Positions 19,782-28,578 of a stretch of DNA of 64,000 nt are shown piece after piece (within the stretch, counting starts at the first letter, position 1; each line of letters begins with the position of its first letter). Below the pieces are notes generated by a model. That model was not told the origin of the DNA, did not search any database, and was given only the letters and a program-made list of their open reading frames with translations. The translations under genes and the position numbers were made by a program. This stretch comes from Polycyclovorans algicola TG408 (lineage in GTDB: Bacteria > Pseudomonadota > Gammaproteobacteria > Nevskiales > Nevskiaceae): the NCBI RefSeq assembly GCF_000711245.1, contig NZ_JOMH01000001.1:2412830-2476829 (forward strand), given 5' to 3'.

Positions 19782-22157
19782 TCAGGGATTCGCTCCCCGC
19801 TGCAATTCACCGGTCAGGCGCAGGTCACGCGACGACTCCCCAACGGCCACCCGGTAGGTACCCGGCGCCGTACGCCATGCGTTGCTGCCGAAATCCCAAT
19901 ATTCAAAGGCGCGGGGTGGCAGGGTAATGACCACGTCGGCACTGGTGCCGGGGGCGAGGGTGACGCGCTGATATCCGCGCAGTTGCCACGGCGGCTGAAC
20001 GATACCTGCGGCGGGTGAGGGCAGGCCCAGGTAAAGCTGGGCCACGGTGCGGCCGGGGCGACTGCCTGTGTTGCGCAGGGTGGCGCGCACGGTGTCGCCT
20101 TCGATGCGAAGGTTGCTGTATTCAAACGTGGTGTACGACAGACCGTGGCCGAAGGGGTAGGCCGGTTCAAGCTGGTTGTGGTCGTACCAGCGATACCCCA
20201 CGAGCACGCCTTCGCGGTATTCGGCGCGGATGATCAGGCCGGGGTAGGCGATGACGCTGCCGGCGGTGGGGAGCTGGTCGGCACTGTCGGGGAAGGTGGC
20301 GCTGAGGCGGCCGCCCGGATCAACATCGCCAAACAGGATACGGGCGATGGCGGTGCCGCCTTCCTGGCCCGGAAACCACGCCTGAAGCAATGCCGCCAAA
20401 TCGTGTCGCCACGGGGTGAGCACCGGCGTGCCGGCCTGCATGATGACGACGGTGTTCGGGTTGGCGTCGGCGACGGCCGCAATCAAGGCATCCTGATTGT
20501 CGCCACTCAAGGGGCAAGAGATGGCGAGGCAGGGCCGGTCCACGCCCTCGGTTGATTCCACTGCCACGAACACCAACGCCACATCGGCATTGCGGGCCAG
20601 CGCTGCGGCATCGGCCAGGTTGCCGCCGTCGTGATGATCGATCTGCACGCCGCTGCCCGCGCGGGCGGTGATGCCCTGCAGCGGCGTGGTGACCGAGAAG
20701 GGCTGCACCGAGGACGAACCACCCCCGCTGACGATGCGGTCTGCCGACTCGCCGATGACGGCGATGCGCGATAGCGTTGCGGCGTCCAGTGGTAGCACGC
20801 CGTTGTTGCGCAGCAGCACGATGCCGGCCTCGGCCACTTCCTGCACCAGCGCGGCATGCCCAGGCTGATCGATGAGATCGTCGCGCTCTTCAAACGCGGC
20901 GCGGTCGAAGATGCCGAAGCGGAACATGGTGCGCAGCACGTTGCCGACCCGTTCGTCGATCAGCGCTTCCGACACCCGCCCGGCCAGCACGTTGAGCCGT
21001 ATGGTGAGGGGCGCGTAGAACAGCGGCACCGGCATCTCAAGGTCCATGCCGGCATTCAGGGCCTGCACCGTGTCCTTCTGGGCGAAGAAGTAGTCGGTGA
21101 GCACGTAGCCGTCGAAGCCCCATTCGCCGCGCAGAATGTCGGTGAGCAGCTCCGGGCTGGAGCACGCGGGCCGACTGTTCACGCGGTTGTAGGCACACAT
21201 GACGCTGCCGGCATCAGCCTCGATCACCGCCGCTTCAAACGGTGCCAGATGAACCTCGCGCAGGGTGCGGTCGTCGATCACCGCGTTGACGATGAAGCGG
21301 CTGCCGATGAGCCCGGTGAGCGGCGGAATGCCGAACTGGCCTTCCTGATTGTTGGCAACAAAGTGCTTGACGTTGGCGATGACGCCTTCGGATTGCGCAC
21401 CCTTGATCCACGCCACGCCCAGCCGCGTGGTGAGCCACGGGTCTTCGCCGTAGGACTCGAAGCTGCGACCCGCCAGCGGTGTGCGCAGGATGTCGATGGT
21501 AGGGCCGTGCACCACGTCGGCCCCCTTGAGCCGTACCTCGTTACCGATGGCGCGGCCACTGCGGTAGGCCAGGTCCTCATTGAAGGTGGATGCCAGCAGG
21601 GCAGGCGCGGGATGTTGCGTGGCCTGGCCCTTGCGCGGCCCGACCGGACCATCGGAATACAACATGCGTGGAATGCCGACGCGCGGCACGCCATCGCTGG
21701 TGCCCACGGCGGGTTCGCCGGTGACCGAGCCGAACGGGTCATCACCGGCGAGCAGGGATATTTTTTCGTCCAGGGTCATTTCCGCCAGCAGCATCTGCGT
21801 GCGGGCCGCCGGGCTCAGGGTGGTGTCGCACCAGGGCTGGTCGATGCAGATGGCGGCTTGTGCAACAGGCGGATTGTTGCTGCCTGTGGCCGGCGCGATG
21901 GGATCGCTGCTGGAACAGGCGGCGAGGAGCGCAACGGTAAGCAGGGCGGCGAGGGCGGAGGTGCGCGCGACGGGTAAAGGGGGTGTGCCCGATCTGGACT
22001 CGGCTTGCTGAGGCGAACGGCGCCGCGCCGATGGCGCGCCCTCTCCCGACCCCCGATGAAGCGCCGGGGGCCACCCTCTCCCGCTTGCGGGAGAGGGGCT
22101 TTGTGGCGGCAGGTGAGCGAGAGAACGTGGACTACGGCTGAGATTGGAGATCGCCAT
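19782..22157 (-). CDS. Glycoside hydrolase family 3 lipoprotein (beta-glucosidase-like)
   Basis: A GH3 enzyme that removes beta-linked sugars from non-reducing ends. The GH3 N-domain carries the nucleophile Asp in GEWGFDGYVLTDYFF and substrate contacts in NVKHFVANNQE; the C-domain (IAVIGESADRIVSGGGSSSV) and a fibronectin-III-like tail (YPFGHGLSYTTFEYSNL) complete the typical order. A lipoprotein signal (LTVALLAAC, then SSSD) lies about 70 residues after the ATG at 22157. The intervening stretch (SPSPASGRG...) is translated REP repeat. No other start codon lies between the repeat and the lipobox, so the original start may have been displaced. An in-frame ATG at 22223, overlapping the flavin reductase stop, is also possible. 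Confidence 0.85.
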   Translation of the reverse strand: MAISNLSRSPRSLAHLPPQSPSPASGRGWPPALHRGSGEGAPSARRRSPQQAESRSGTPPLPVARTSALAALLTVALLAACSSSDPIAPATGSNNPPVAQAAICIDQPWCDTTLSPAARTQMLLAEMTLDEKISLLAGDDPFGSVTGEPAVGTSDGVPRVGIPRMLYSDGPVGPRKGQATQHPAPALLASTFNEDLAYRSGRAIGNEVRLKGADVVHGPTIDILRTPLAGRSFESYGEDPWLTTRLGVAWIKGAQSEGVIANVKHFVANNQEGQFGIPPLTGLIGSRFIVNAVIDDRTLREVHLAPFEAAVIEADAGSVMCAYNRVNSRPACSSPELLTDILRGEWGFDGYVLTDYFFAQKDTVQALNAGMDLEMPVPLFYAPLTIRLNVLAGRVSEALIDERVGNVLRTMFRFGIFDRAAFEERDDLIDQPGHAALVQEVAEAGIVLLRNNGVLPLDAATLSRIAVIGESADRIVSGGGSSSVQPFSVTTPLQGITARAGSGVQIDHHDGGNLADAAALARNADVALVFVAVESTEGVDRPCLAISCPLSGDNQDALIAAVADANPNTVVIMQAGTPVLTPWRHDLAALLQAWFPGQEGGTAIARILFGDVDPGGRLSATFPDSADQLPTAGSVIAYPGLIIRAEYREGVLVGYRWYDHNQLEPAYPFGHGLSYTTFEYSNLRIEGDTVRATLRNTGSRPGRTVAQLYLGLPSPAAGIVQPPWQLRGYQRVTLAPGTSADVVITLPPRAFEYWDFGSNAWRTAPGTYRVAVGESSRDLRLTGELQRGANP
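22036..22099. repeat. REP/BIME palindromic repeat copy 1 (inside GH3 5' end)
   Basis: Contains the family core ccctctcccgcttgcgggagagg plus an inverted partner (ccctctcccgacccccg). A shorter half-copy lies at 22175-22193. It sits inside the open frame of the GH3 gene ahead of the signal sequence. Confidence 0.85.
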
Positions 22158-22209
22158 ATCAGGACACTCTTTTTCCTCTCCCGCAGGCAGGAGCGCCAAC
22201 GACTGGCTT

Positions 22210-23175
22210 TTACGGCGCGCCATCCCACAACGCCGCTGCGCCGGGATCGATCACGGTCAGTAAACGGTTGAGCAATGACTTGAGCACCTGCGCATCGCCC
22301 GGCCCCAGCCGTTCCAGCACCTGTGACTCCACCGCAGTGGCGGCTGAGATAAGTCGCAGCGCGCAGTCGCGGCCGGCGTCGCTCAGTTCGTAGCCTTCGG
22401 GCACGCTGCGTGCGAGACCGCGCGCCACCAGCGATGCCAGGGCATCACGGCTGCCGTCGTCCAGCACCCCGGCCATGCCGGCATCAAGGTCATTGATGGC
22501 CATGCGTTGTTTCAGGGTGAGGGCCGACAGCACGTAGAACTCTTCATCGCTCAGGCCGGCCTGTTCCAGCAGCGGCCGAATCTGCGCGTAAAAGCGGAAG
22601 TGGCTGCGGCCCAGCAGGTAGCCCAAAAAGTCGCCGCTGAAGCTGCCATCCAGCCAGGCGCTCTTTGGTGAAGTGTGTGCTGGATCGCGCTGGGTTGCGT
22701 GGGCGTAGCCCCCACCGTGAAACACCAGTGGCGCCGCGTCATCGCGATCAAACGACAGCACTTCGCCAATGAAGATCAGGTGATCGCCGCCCTCGTACAG
22801 CGTGGCGGTGCGACATTGGAAGCGCGCCATGCAGCCGCGCAGCAAGGGCACGCCACCTTCGCCTTCATCGAAGTCCAGCCCGGCAAACTTGTTCTCGCCG
22901 CGCCGGGCAAAACGGCCCGACAGGTCTTCCTGATCACTGGCCAGCACGTGCACCGCCCAGTGTCCGTTGTTGCGAAACGCCGGCAGGCTGAGGGCGTTGT
23001 TGGCCAGGCTCCACAACACCAGCGGCGGGTTCAACGACACCGAGCTGAAGCTGTTCACCGTCAGGCCAACCGGCTCACCCTGCATGTCGCGGGTGGTGAT
23101 GATGGTCACGCCGGTGGCAAAGCTGCCCAGCGCGCGGCGGAACTCGGTGGCGTCAAACGCGGCGGTATTGCCCAT
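22210..23175 (-). CDS. Flavin reductase with C-terminal MarR-like domain
   Basis: A 321-residue protein. Residues 1-170 are a flavin reductase-like FMN-binding domain (LGSFATGVTIITTRD, VGLTVNSFSSVSLNPPLVLW, FVHVLAS-type strand, FHGGGYA). Residues from about 185 on are a winged-helix MarR-like domain (SDEEFYVLSALTLKQRMAINDL, GLARSVPEGYELSDAG). This is the layout of the reductase component C1 of the two-component p-hydroxyphenylacetate hydroxylase of Acinetobacter, in which the extra domain makes flavin reduction respond to the aromatic substrate. No oxygenase component lies nearby. It precedes the GH3 gene and follows the DUF1302 gene by 12 bp. Confidence 0.87.
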   Translation of the reverse strand: MGNTAAFDATEFRRALGSFATGVTIITTRDMQGEPVGLTVNSFSSVSLNPPLVLWSLANNALSLPAFRNNGHWAVHVLASDQEDLSGRFARRGENKFAGLDFDEGEGGVPLLRGCMARFQCRTATLYEGGDHLIFIGEVLSFDRDDAAPLVFHGGGYAHATQRDPAHTSPKSAWLDGSFSGDFLGYLLGRSHFRFYAQIRPLLEQAGLSDEEFYVLSALTLKQRMAINDLDAGMAGVLDDGSRDALASLVARGLARSVPEGYELSDAGRDCALRLISAATAVESQVLERLGPGDAQVLKSLLNRLLTVIDPGAAALWDGAP

Positions 23176-23187
23176 GAGGATGCGTCC

Positions 23188-25110
23188 TCAGAAAAACGGA
23201 TAGCGCACGGTGAAGGAGACGTTGGAGCGGTCGGCAAGCGGTCGCTTGTCGAGGCTGCCGCCGCCGAGGAAGCCGCTGAAGGTTACCCCCAGGGTCAGCC
23301 GCTGCAGGCGGGTGAAGTTGAAACCGATGCCGAGGCGGGTGTCGCCTTCTCCGGTCAGTGCGCCGAACGCACCGGGCTGCGATGCGGTGCCATGAACGCC
23401 GACCGCCGCGTTCACCGGAATCTGCAGGTCCCAGCCGGAAAACACGTTGCGGACATCGGCAATCGCCAGCATCGAATAGCCCCAGGCTTCACGGTCATTG
23501 GTCAGTTCGGTGGAGCAACTGGTGGGGCCGCAAGCCTCGGTAATGTCCATCACATTCAGATAGCCGGCCTCGGCCACGATGACCAATTGGTCCCAGAAGA
23601 ATCGCGGAGTGAACAGGTACAAACCGGACAGCAGCACTTGCGCGGTGTCGGCACGGGTGGGGGTCGGCACCGGGCCGAGCAGGCCGCCGTCGACATCAAC
23701 CAGCACGTCGACGCCCTCGCGGTAGATCACTTCGCCGCCGACGTTGGCGCCGAGGAAGGTGGTCGAAAAGCTGCCCGCCGTCATGTCGATGCCCTGGAAA
23801 TAGGTGATGTTGTAAGTGACGGGAACCTGCAGTCCAAAGGCCTCGGTGGTGACGGGCGGCAGCCCGCCCGCGCCGGGCAACAGCAGGGCGAATCCGTAGT
23901 TCTGGATCGGCGCCGGGTTGGTGTTGTGATACCGCAGGCGATACAGGCCAACGTTGGTGTTTGGCGTCACCTGGTACGACACGCCCAGTCCGTACTGGCC
24001 GAAGTCGCTGGGGTTGATGTCGGCGGCGCGCTGCACGTTGATGTTGCGCGGCGTGCCGGGTTGGTCGATGCCTTGCAGCGGCAAGTTCACGTCGGGCAGC
24101 AGCGGGTCCAGGCCGCTGAGAAGGCCGCTCAGCAAGTCGGTGGCGTCGCCCGTGGGCAGGTCGGGCGCCAACAGGTCGACGATCAGTTGCAGCGTTTCCG
24201 GCAGATCGGACGACAGCAGGTTGGGATCGGAAAGGTTTGACAAAAACAGCGGGTTCTTGATGCCGTAAATGAACTCCGCGCCCGGCCCCACGACATCAGC
24301 AAACGAGTAGTACTCACCGACGGCATTGACCTCGGTGGGCTTGTGTTCGAGCTTGTACTGACCCAACAGGGTGAGCTTGTCGTTCAGCCCAAAGCGCAGC
24401 GATATCTGGTTGACCGGCAACAGAATGCTCTTGACGTCGGCGCCTGCAAGGTTGGCTTTGGACGCGTCGGCTGGCGCTTGCGCCAGTGCCACGCCCGAGA
24501 AGAAAAGGCTCTCGCCCCAGGCGGCAATGTGGCGACCGACGCGCAGGTTCAGCGACATGCCGTTGTCGTAAAGCCAGTTGCCGTAAACGTAGGCGTCGAG
24601 CAGACGCCCGCGACGGCCGGTGAAGCTCTTGGCGGCACCGCTGAATTTGTTGGACGGGCCGTCGCTTTTGTTGATGGTGTCGGGCGAGCGATTGTCGTTG
24701 GTGTCGATGTACGCCTGATCGTAAAACGCGTCGCCACGCACCAGAAAGCCCCAGTGATCCTGGTCAAACTGAATCTCGCCCAGCAGCGTGGCGCGGTTGT
24801 TGACGATGGAGCCCTGGTCAAAGTTGCGGTTGCCATCGTCAAAGTTGTTCGACTCCGGCAGTTTCAAGAAATCCGGCAGCGGAATCTCGGGGCTGGGCGG
24901 CGAGTTGATCAGCCGCTGGTCCTGGTCGTCGGCGCGAATGCCCAACAGGTAAGACCCCTGCAGTTGGTAGTCAACATCGAAGCCGAAAAGCTGGGTTTGC
25001 GCGGCCGCGGGCCCGGCGGCCATCAGCGCGGTCAACAGCGCTGCAGCCGCAGGAATGGCTGCAAGCCGGGCAGGGCGCTTACAGCGGGGCATAACGGACG
25101 GCTGATGCAT
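23188..25110 (-). CDS. DUF1302 family outer-membrane-type protein
   Basis: A 640-residue exported protein. A signal peptide (AAALLTALMAAGPAAAQ) is followed by a long beta-rich sequence typical of DUF1302: FGFDVDYQLQGSYLLGIRA, WGFLVRGDAFYDQAY, LRVGRHIAAWGESLFFSG and the terminal VSFTVRYPFF with C-terminal Phe, as in outer-membrane beta-barrels. The family is widespread in gammaproteobacteria that use hydrocarbons, sterols and other lipids, often beside DUF1329 genes, and is thought to act in the outer membrane; the exact role is not settled. Start 25110 is chosen because GGGGAGTC lies upstream and the signal peptide then has normal length. Confidence 0.85.
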   Translation of the reverse strand: MHQPSVMPRCKRPARLAAIPAAAALLTALMAAGPAAAQTQLFGFDVDYQLQGSYLLGIRADDQDQRLINSPPSPEIPLPDFLKLPESNNFDDGNRNFDQGSIVNNRATLLGEIQFDQDHWGFLVRGDAFYDQAYIDTNDNRSPDTINKSDGPSNKFSGAAKSFTGRRGRLLDAYVYGNWLYDNGMSLNLRVGRHIAAWGESLFFSGVALAQAPADASKANLAGADVKSILLPVNQISLRFGLNDKLTLLGQYKLEHKPTEVNAVGEYYSFADVVGPGAEFIYGIKNPLFLSNLSDPNLLSSDLPETLQLIVDLLAPDLPTGDATDLLSGLLSGLDPLLPDVNLPLQGIDQPGTPRNINVQRAADINPSDFGQYGLGVSYQVTPNTNVGLYRLRYHNTNPAPIQNYGFALLLPGAGGLPPVTTEAFGLQVPVTYNITYFQGIDMTAGSFSTTFLGANVGGEVIYREGVDVLVDVDGGLLGPVPTPTRADTAQVLLSGLYLFTPRFFWDQLVIVAEAGYLNVMDITEACGPTSCSTELTNDREAWGYSMLAIADVRNVFSGWDLQIPVNAAVGVHGTASQPGAFGALTGEGDTRLGIGFNFTRLQRLTLGVTFSGFLGGGSLDKRPLADRSNVSFTVRYPFF

Positions 25111-25272
25111 GAGACTCCCCTCATATCTTGTTGTGACCGATACGCTAGGGAGCGGTCGATGCCGCTGCATCACCCGTATTGACTAGGAAGTGGGGCCTTG
25201 CCGCGCACACACTGCTGAACAATAAGGCGCGCCGTGTCAGAGCGTACGGGCGCAGAATTCGGAGAGCACAAC

Positions 25273-26658
25273 ATGCACCATTTGAACCCTGTCGATGCGG
25301 CATTTCTGCGCATGGAATCGTCACGGTCACCGATGCATGTCGGCGCACTGATGCGCTTTGTGCCACCGCCGAATGCACCGCCCGATTTTTTGCAGCGCCT
25401 GCTTGCGCGCATGGGCGAACATCCGTTTTTACCCGAACCCTTTGGCTGGAAGCTGGCACGCCCCACGGCCTCGGCCTTGCGCCCGCGCTGGGTGGCGGCC
25501 AAAGTCGATATGGACTACCACCTGCGCCATTCGGCCTTGCCGTATCCGGGTGGCGAGAAGGAGTTGGGCGTGTTGGTGGCGCGTTTGCATTCGCACCCGC
25601 TGGACCTGTCGCGACCGCTGTGGGAGGCGCACGTGATCGAGGGGCTGGAGGGCGGCGGCTTTGCGATCTATTTCAAGGCCCACCACTGCGCCATTGATGG
25701 CGTGGGCGCGATGCGCATGGTGCAGCGCTGGCTGTCGAGCAACCCCCACGACACCCGCGCCGATGGCCCGTGGGTGCTGGGGCAGAAGGTCTCGGCACCC
25801 ACCGCCGTCGCCAACGCGCCGCGCTGGCAACGCTTGAAAGCGCCGATACGTCTGGCTGGGGAACAGGTGCGTTCACTCGGCGATCTGGCGCGCGGCGTGA
25901 CGCGCATGCTCAAGGGCGACGACAGCCCCGCACGCGGCTCGCTGAGCACGACGCGCAGCATCTTGAATGTGGCCGTCTCTCCTCAGCGCCGCCTTGGCAC
26001 GCAGCGCCTCAGCCTGCCGCGACTGCGCGCGGTGGCGGCGGCAGCCGATGCCTCGGTCAATGACGTGCTGCTAGCTGTCTGCGGCGGGGCATTGCGGCGC
26101 TACCTGAGTGAGCTCAACGCCCTGCCTGAGCATTCTTTGCTCGGCTCGGTACCGATGGCGCTGTCGCGACAAGACGGCAAGCCAGGGAACGCGGTGGCCG
26201 GCTTCGTCTGCCCGCTGGGCACCCATCTGGCCGACCCGAAAGAACGGGTGGCCCTGATTCACCGCGTGACCCAGCGCGCCAAGACCGAGATGAGCCAGAT
26301 GTCGCACACCGCGCTCAACCAACTGGCGCTGCTCGGCATCTCACCGCTGATGCTGGGCCAGATGATTGGCGTGCTGCCCAGGCTGCCGCCCATCTTCAAC
26401 ATGGTGGTGTCCAACGTGGTGTTGTCGAAAACCCCGCTGTACCTGATGGGCGCGCGGCTTGAGGCGATGTACCCGGTGTCGTTCCTGTTCGACGGCTACG
26501 CGCTCAACATCACGCTCGTTGGTTATTGCGACCATGTGGCCGTCGGGTTTTTGGGTTGCCGCAACGCCCTGCCGCGCTTGCAGCGGTTGGCGGTGTACAC
26601 GGCCGAGTCCATGGACGAGGTTGAGTGGGCGTTTGGGGTCCTGAAAGCCAAACGCTGA
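25273..26658 (+). CDS. Wax ester synthase/diacylglycerol acyltransferase (WS/DGAT)
   Basis: A 461-residue bifunctional acyltransferase that joins acyl-CoA to fatty alcohols or diacylglycerol. The catalytic motif HHxxxDG is present as AHHCAIDGVGAM. Other family blocks are LNPVDAAFLRMESSRSPMHVGAL at the start, SVNDVLLAVCGGALRRYL, GSVPMALS and the NIVVSNV-like NMVVSNVVLS with YPVSFLFDGYALNITLVGYCD near the end. The start at 25273 has GGAGAG 6 bases upstream. The product would store carbon as neutral lipid. Divergent from the DUF1302 gene. Confidence 0.94.
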   Translation: MHHLNPVDAAFLRMESSRSPMHVGALMRFVPPPNAPPDFLQRLLARMGEHPFLPEPFGWKLARPTASALRPRWVAAKVDMDYHLRHSALPYPGGEKELGVLVARLHSHPLDLSRPLWEAHVIEGLEGGGFAIYFKAHHCAIDGVGAMRMVQRWLSSNPHDTRADGPWVLGQKVSAPTAVANAPRWQRLKAPIRLAGEQVRSLGDLARGVTRMLKGDDSPARGSLSTTRSILNVAVSPQRRLGTQRLSLPRLRAVAAAADASVNDVLLAVCGGALRRYLSELNALPEHSLLGSVPMALSRQDGKPGNAVAGFVCPLGTHLADPKERVALIHRVTQRAKTEMSQMSHTALNQLALLGISPLMLGQMIGVLPRLPPIFNMVVSNVVLSKTPLYLMGARLEAMYPVSFLFDGYALNITLVGYCDHVAVGFLGCRNALPRLQRLAVYTAESMDEVEWAFGVLKAKR

Positions 26659-26739
26659 CGGCGATTCCTGCCGGGGGTCCTGCGCCGAGTCCCGTCTGTC
26701 TGCCGGCGATTGACGCCGTCGCGCGATGCGCGTCTACTG

Positions 26740-26860
26740 CGTGCTCCTTACGGGGAGTAGCCGACGCCCATCGGGCGCCTGCGGTGTCGTCAACACGGGG
26801 CCTTCGCGGGCCCCCGGCATCGCGGACCAAGCTTGTTGCTTGGGTGGCAAGACCGGAATG
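26740..26860 (+). ncRNA. yybP-ykoY manganese riboswitch
   Basis: The stretch between the wax synthase and terC genes carries the two conserved blocks of the yybP-ykoY class: CGGGGAGTAGCC (26751-26762) and, about 85 bases later, GGCAAGACCGG (26846-26856). Stems with GC-rich helices and the GTCAACA segment lie between them. This class senses Mn2+ and turns on manganese-export genes, often terC/alx relatives, as here. Confidence 0.9.
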
Positions 26861-26900
26861 GTGTGTCTATTCACCCTGTCCATCTTCCCGGGAAATTTCC

Positions 26901-27929
26901 ATGCTCTCTGTTGGCACCCCCCTGCTCTGGTCTGGCTTTGCGGCCTTTGTCGTGCTTGCCTTGCTGGTCGACTTTTTCCTGCTCAACCGCCAAGGCGCGC
27001 ACCGCGTGTCGATGCGCGAGGCGGGGTTGTGGTCGCTGGTCTGGGTGGCTGTCAGCTTCGTCTTTGTTGGCCTGTTGTGGTGGCGGTTGGGCGGCATGGG
27101 GGAGGACCTCGCGGCGCGCGAACTGGCCAACGCCAAGGCGCTGGAGTTTGTCACCGGCTACCTGGTGGAAAAGGCGCTGGCCGTCGACAACATCTTCGTG
27201 TTTCTGATGTTGTTCACCTACTTCGCGGTGCCGCCCGCGTTTCAGAAGCGGGTGTTGATGATCGGCATCCTTGGCGCCTTGGTCCTGCGCGGTGCACTGA
27301 TTCTGGTCGGCGCCTGGCTGATCGCCCAGTTCCACTGGATTCTCTACGTCTTTGGCGCCTTCCTGCTGTTCACCGGGGTGAAGATGTGGTGGGCGGCAGG
27401 CCAGGAGCCAGACCTCGACAACAACCCGGCGCTGCAATGGATGCGCCGGCGCATGCGCGTGTCGCCTGACTACGATGGCGAGCGCTTCTTCACCAGAATT
27501 GATGGCGTCAAGGTCGCCACCCCGCTGTTGCTGGTGGTGCTCCTGATCGGCATTGTCGACGTGGTCTTCGCGGTGGACTCGATCCCGGCGATCTTTGCCA
27601 TCACCACCGATCCCTTCATCGTGCTGACCTCCAATGTCTTCGCGATTCTTGGTCTGCGCGCGATGTACTTTCTGCTCGCCGGCATGCACGAGCGTTTCCA
27701 CCTGCTGCCCTACGGGCTGGCCATCGTGCTGGCGCTGATCGGCAGCAAGATGCTGCTCATCGATGTCTACAAGATTCCGGTGCTGTGGTCGCTCGCCGCC
27801 ACGGTTCTGGTGCTCGGCGCGACGATGACATTGTCACTGCTGATCCCGCCCAGGGGCGACGGCAAGCTGCGCGGCGGTTACCCGTTCACGGGCAGCGGCA
27901 AAGCCGACGATCAACCGCCGCAGGCGTAA
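26901..27929 (+). CDS. TerC/Alx-family membrane protein (probable manganese exporter)
   Basis: A 342-residue integral membrane protein with about eight to nine hydrophobic segments. The TerC motifs are GYLVEKALAVDNIFVFLMLF and LLIGIVDVVFAVDSIPAIFAIT, each with the acidic residues that line the proposed metal path. The family includes Alx and MeeF-type proteins, which protect against excess manganese. The Mn2+ riboswitch directly upstream supports that role. The ATG at 26901 is chosen because translation from earlier in-frame starts would cross the riboswitch. Confidence 0.93.
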   Translation: MLSVGTPLLWSGFAAFVVLALLVDFFLLNRQGAHRVSMREAGLWSLVWVAVSFVFVGLLWWRLGGMGEDLAARELANAKALEFVTGYLVEKALAVDNIFVFLMLFTYFAVPPAFQKRVLMIGILGALVLRGALILVGAWLIAQFHWILYVFGAFLLFTGVKMWWAAGQEPDLDNNPALQWMRRRMRVSPDYDGERFFTRIDGVKVATPLLLVVLLIGIVDVVFAVDSIPAIFAITTDPFIVLTSNVFAILGLRAMYFLLAGMHERFHLLPYGLAIVLALIGSKMLLIDVYKIPVLWSLAATVLVLGATMTLSLLIPPRGDGKLRGGYPFTGSGKADDQPPQA

Positions 27930-27940
27930 GCGCGCGGGTG

Positions 27941-28578
27941 CTACTGCGCATACGCCTTCAAAGGCGGCTCTTCATTGAGCAGCTCAATATTCGGCAGCCC
28001 GGCTGCGGCCGACTGCTGAAGAATGCTGATCACCGCCGTTGCTGCCATCGGCGAGATGATCTGGTCGGGAATGATCGGCAGCAGCCCGCACAGGCCCGAA
28101 GCACCCCCGGCGCGCTCGATGTTGGCCGGGCCCGGGTTGGAGATGGCGTCCAGCACCAGGTCAAAAGTCAGCCGGTCGGTGAGGCCAATGGTGAAGTGAT
28201 CGACGAAGCGCCCCGGACACAGGTCTTGCAGCAGCAGGTTGGTGACGCGCGGGTTGTTCTGGCCGACGTCCAGCGCGGCCGTGGCCACCGGTTGCGCCGG
28301 CTGCACCAGCTCATCGAACACGGTGTAAAGGCTGGTGTAGTCGATGCTGCCCGGGGTCTCGTCCCCGGTGTTCAGCGCCGCGATGAACTGCGAGTCGGTC
28401 TTGAACTGGAACAGCGCGCCGGGAATGCCCAGCCCTGGCAGCTCCAGCTCGGTGACCAGATTCAGGGGGTTGTTGGCGGCTCGGCGGCAAAACCGTCGAC
28501 GCTGCTGCTGTCGCCGCAGGCGCTGAGCCCAAGGAGCGCGCCCATCAGTAGCGCGTGTTGAACGGGTTTGAGGGTCAT
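27941..28578 (-). pseudogene. CalB-like secreted lipase, internally deleted and frameshifted
   Basis: The gene starts at 28578 with a lipoprotein-type signal (MTLKPVQHALLMGALLG then LSACG) and after about 37 codons hits a stop. One base out of frame, the sequence continues as LPGLGIPGALFQFKTDSQF, then SLYTVFDELVQPAQ and FVDHFTIGLTD. These align with the C-terminal part of Candida antarctica lipase B, including its catalytic Asp (in TDEIVQPQ) and His (in VIDHAG) neighbourhoods. The middle of the enzyme, with the nucleophile Ser, is missing. The start overlaps the upstream esterase stop (ATGA), so it was the last gene of the operon. A start at 28321 would encode only an inactive 126-residue tail. 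Confidence 0.75.

Noticed and set aside
22675-24240. 521-codon plus-strand frame across the flavin reductase and DUF1302 genes
   Set aside because: It spans two well-supported minus-strand genes and has no protein motifs.
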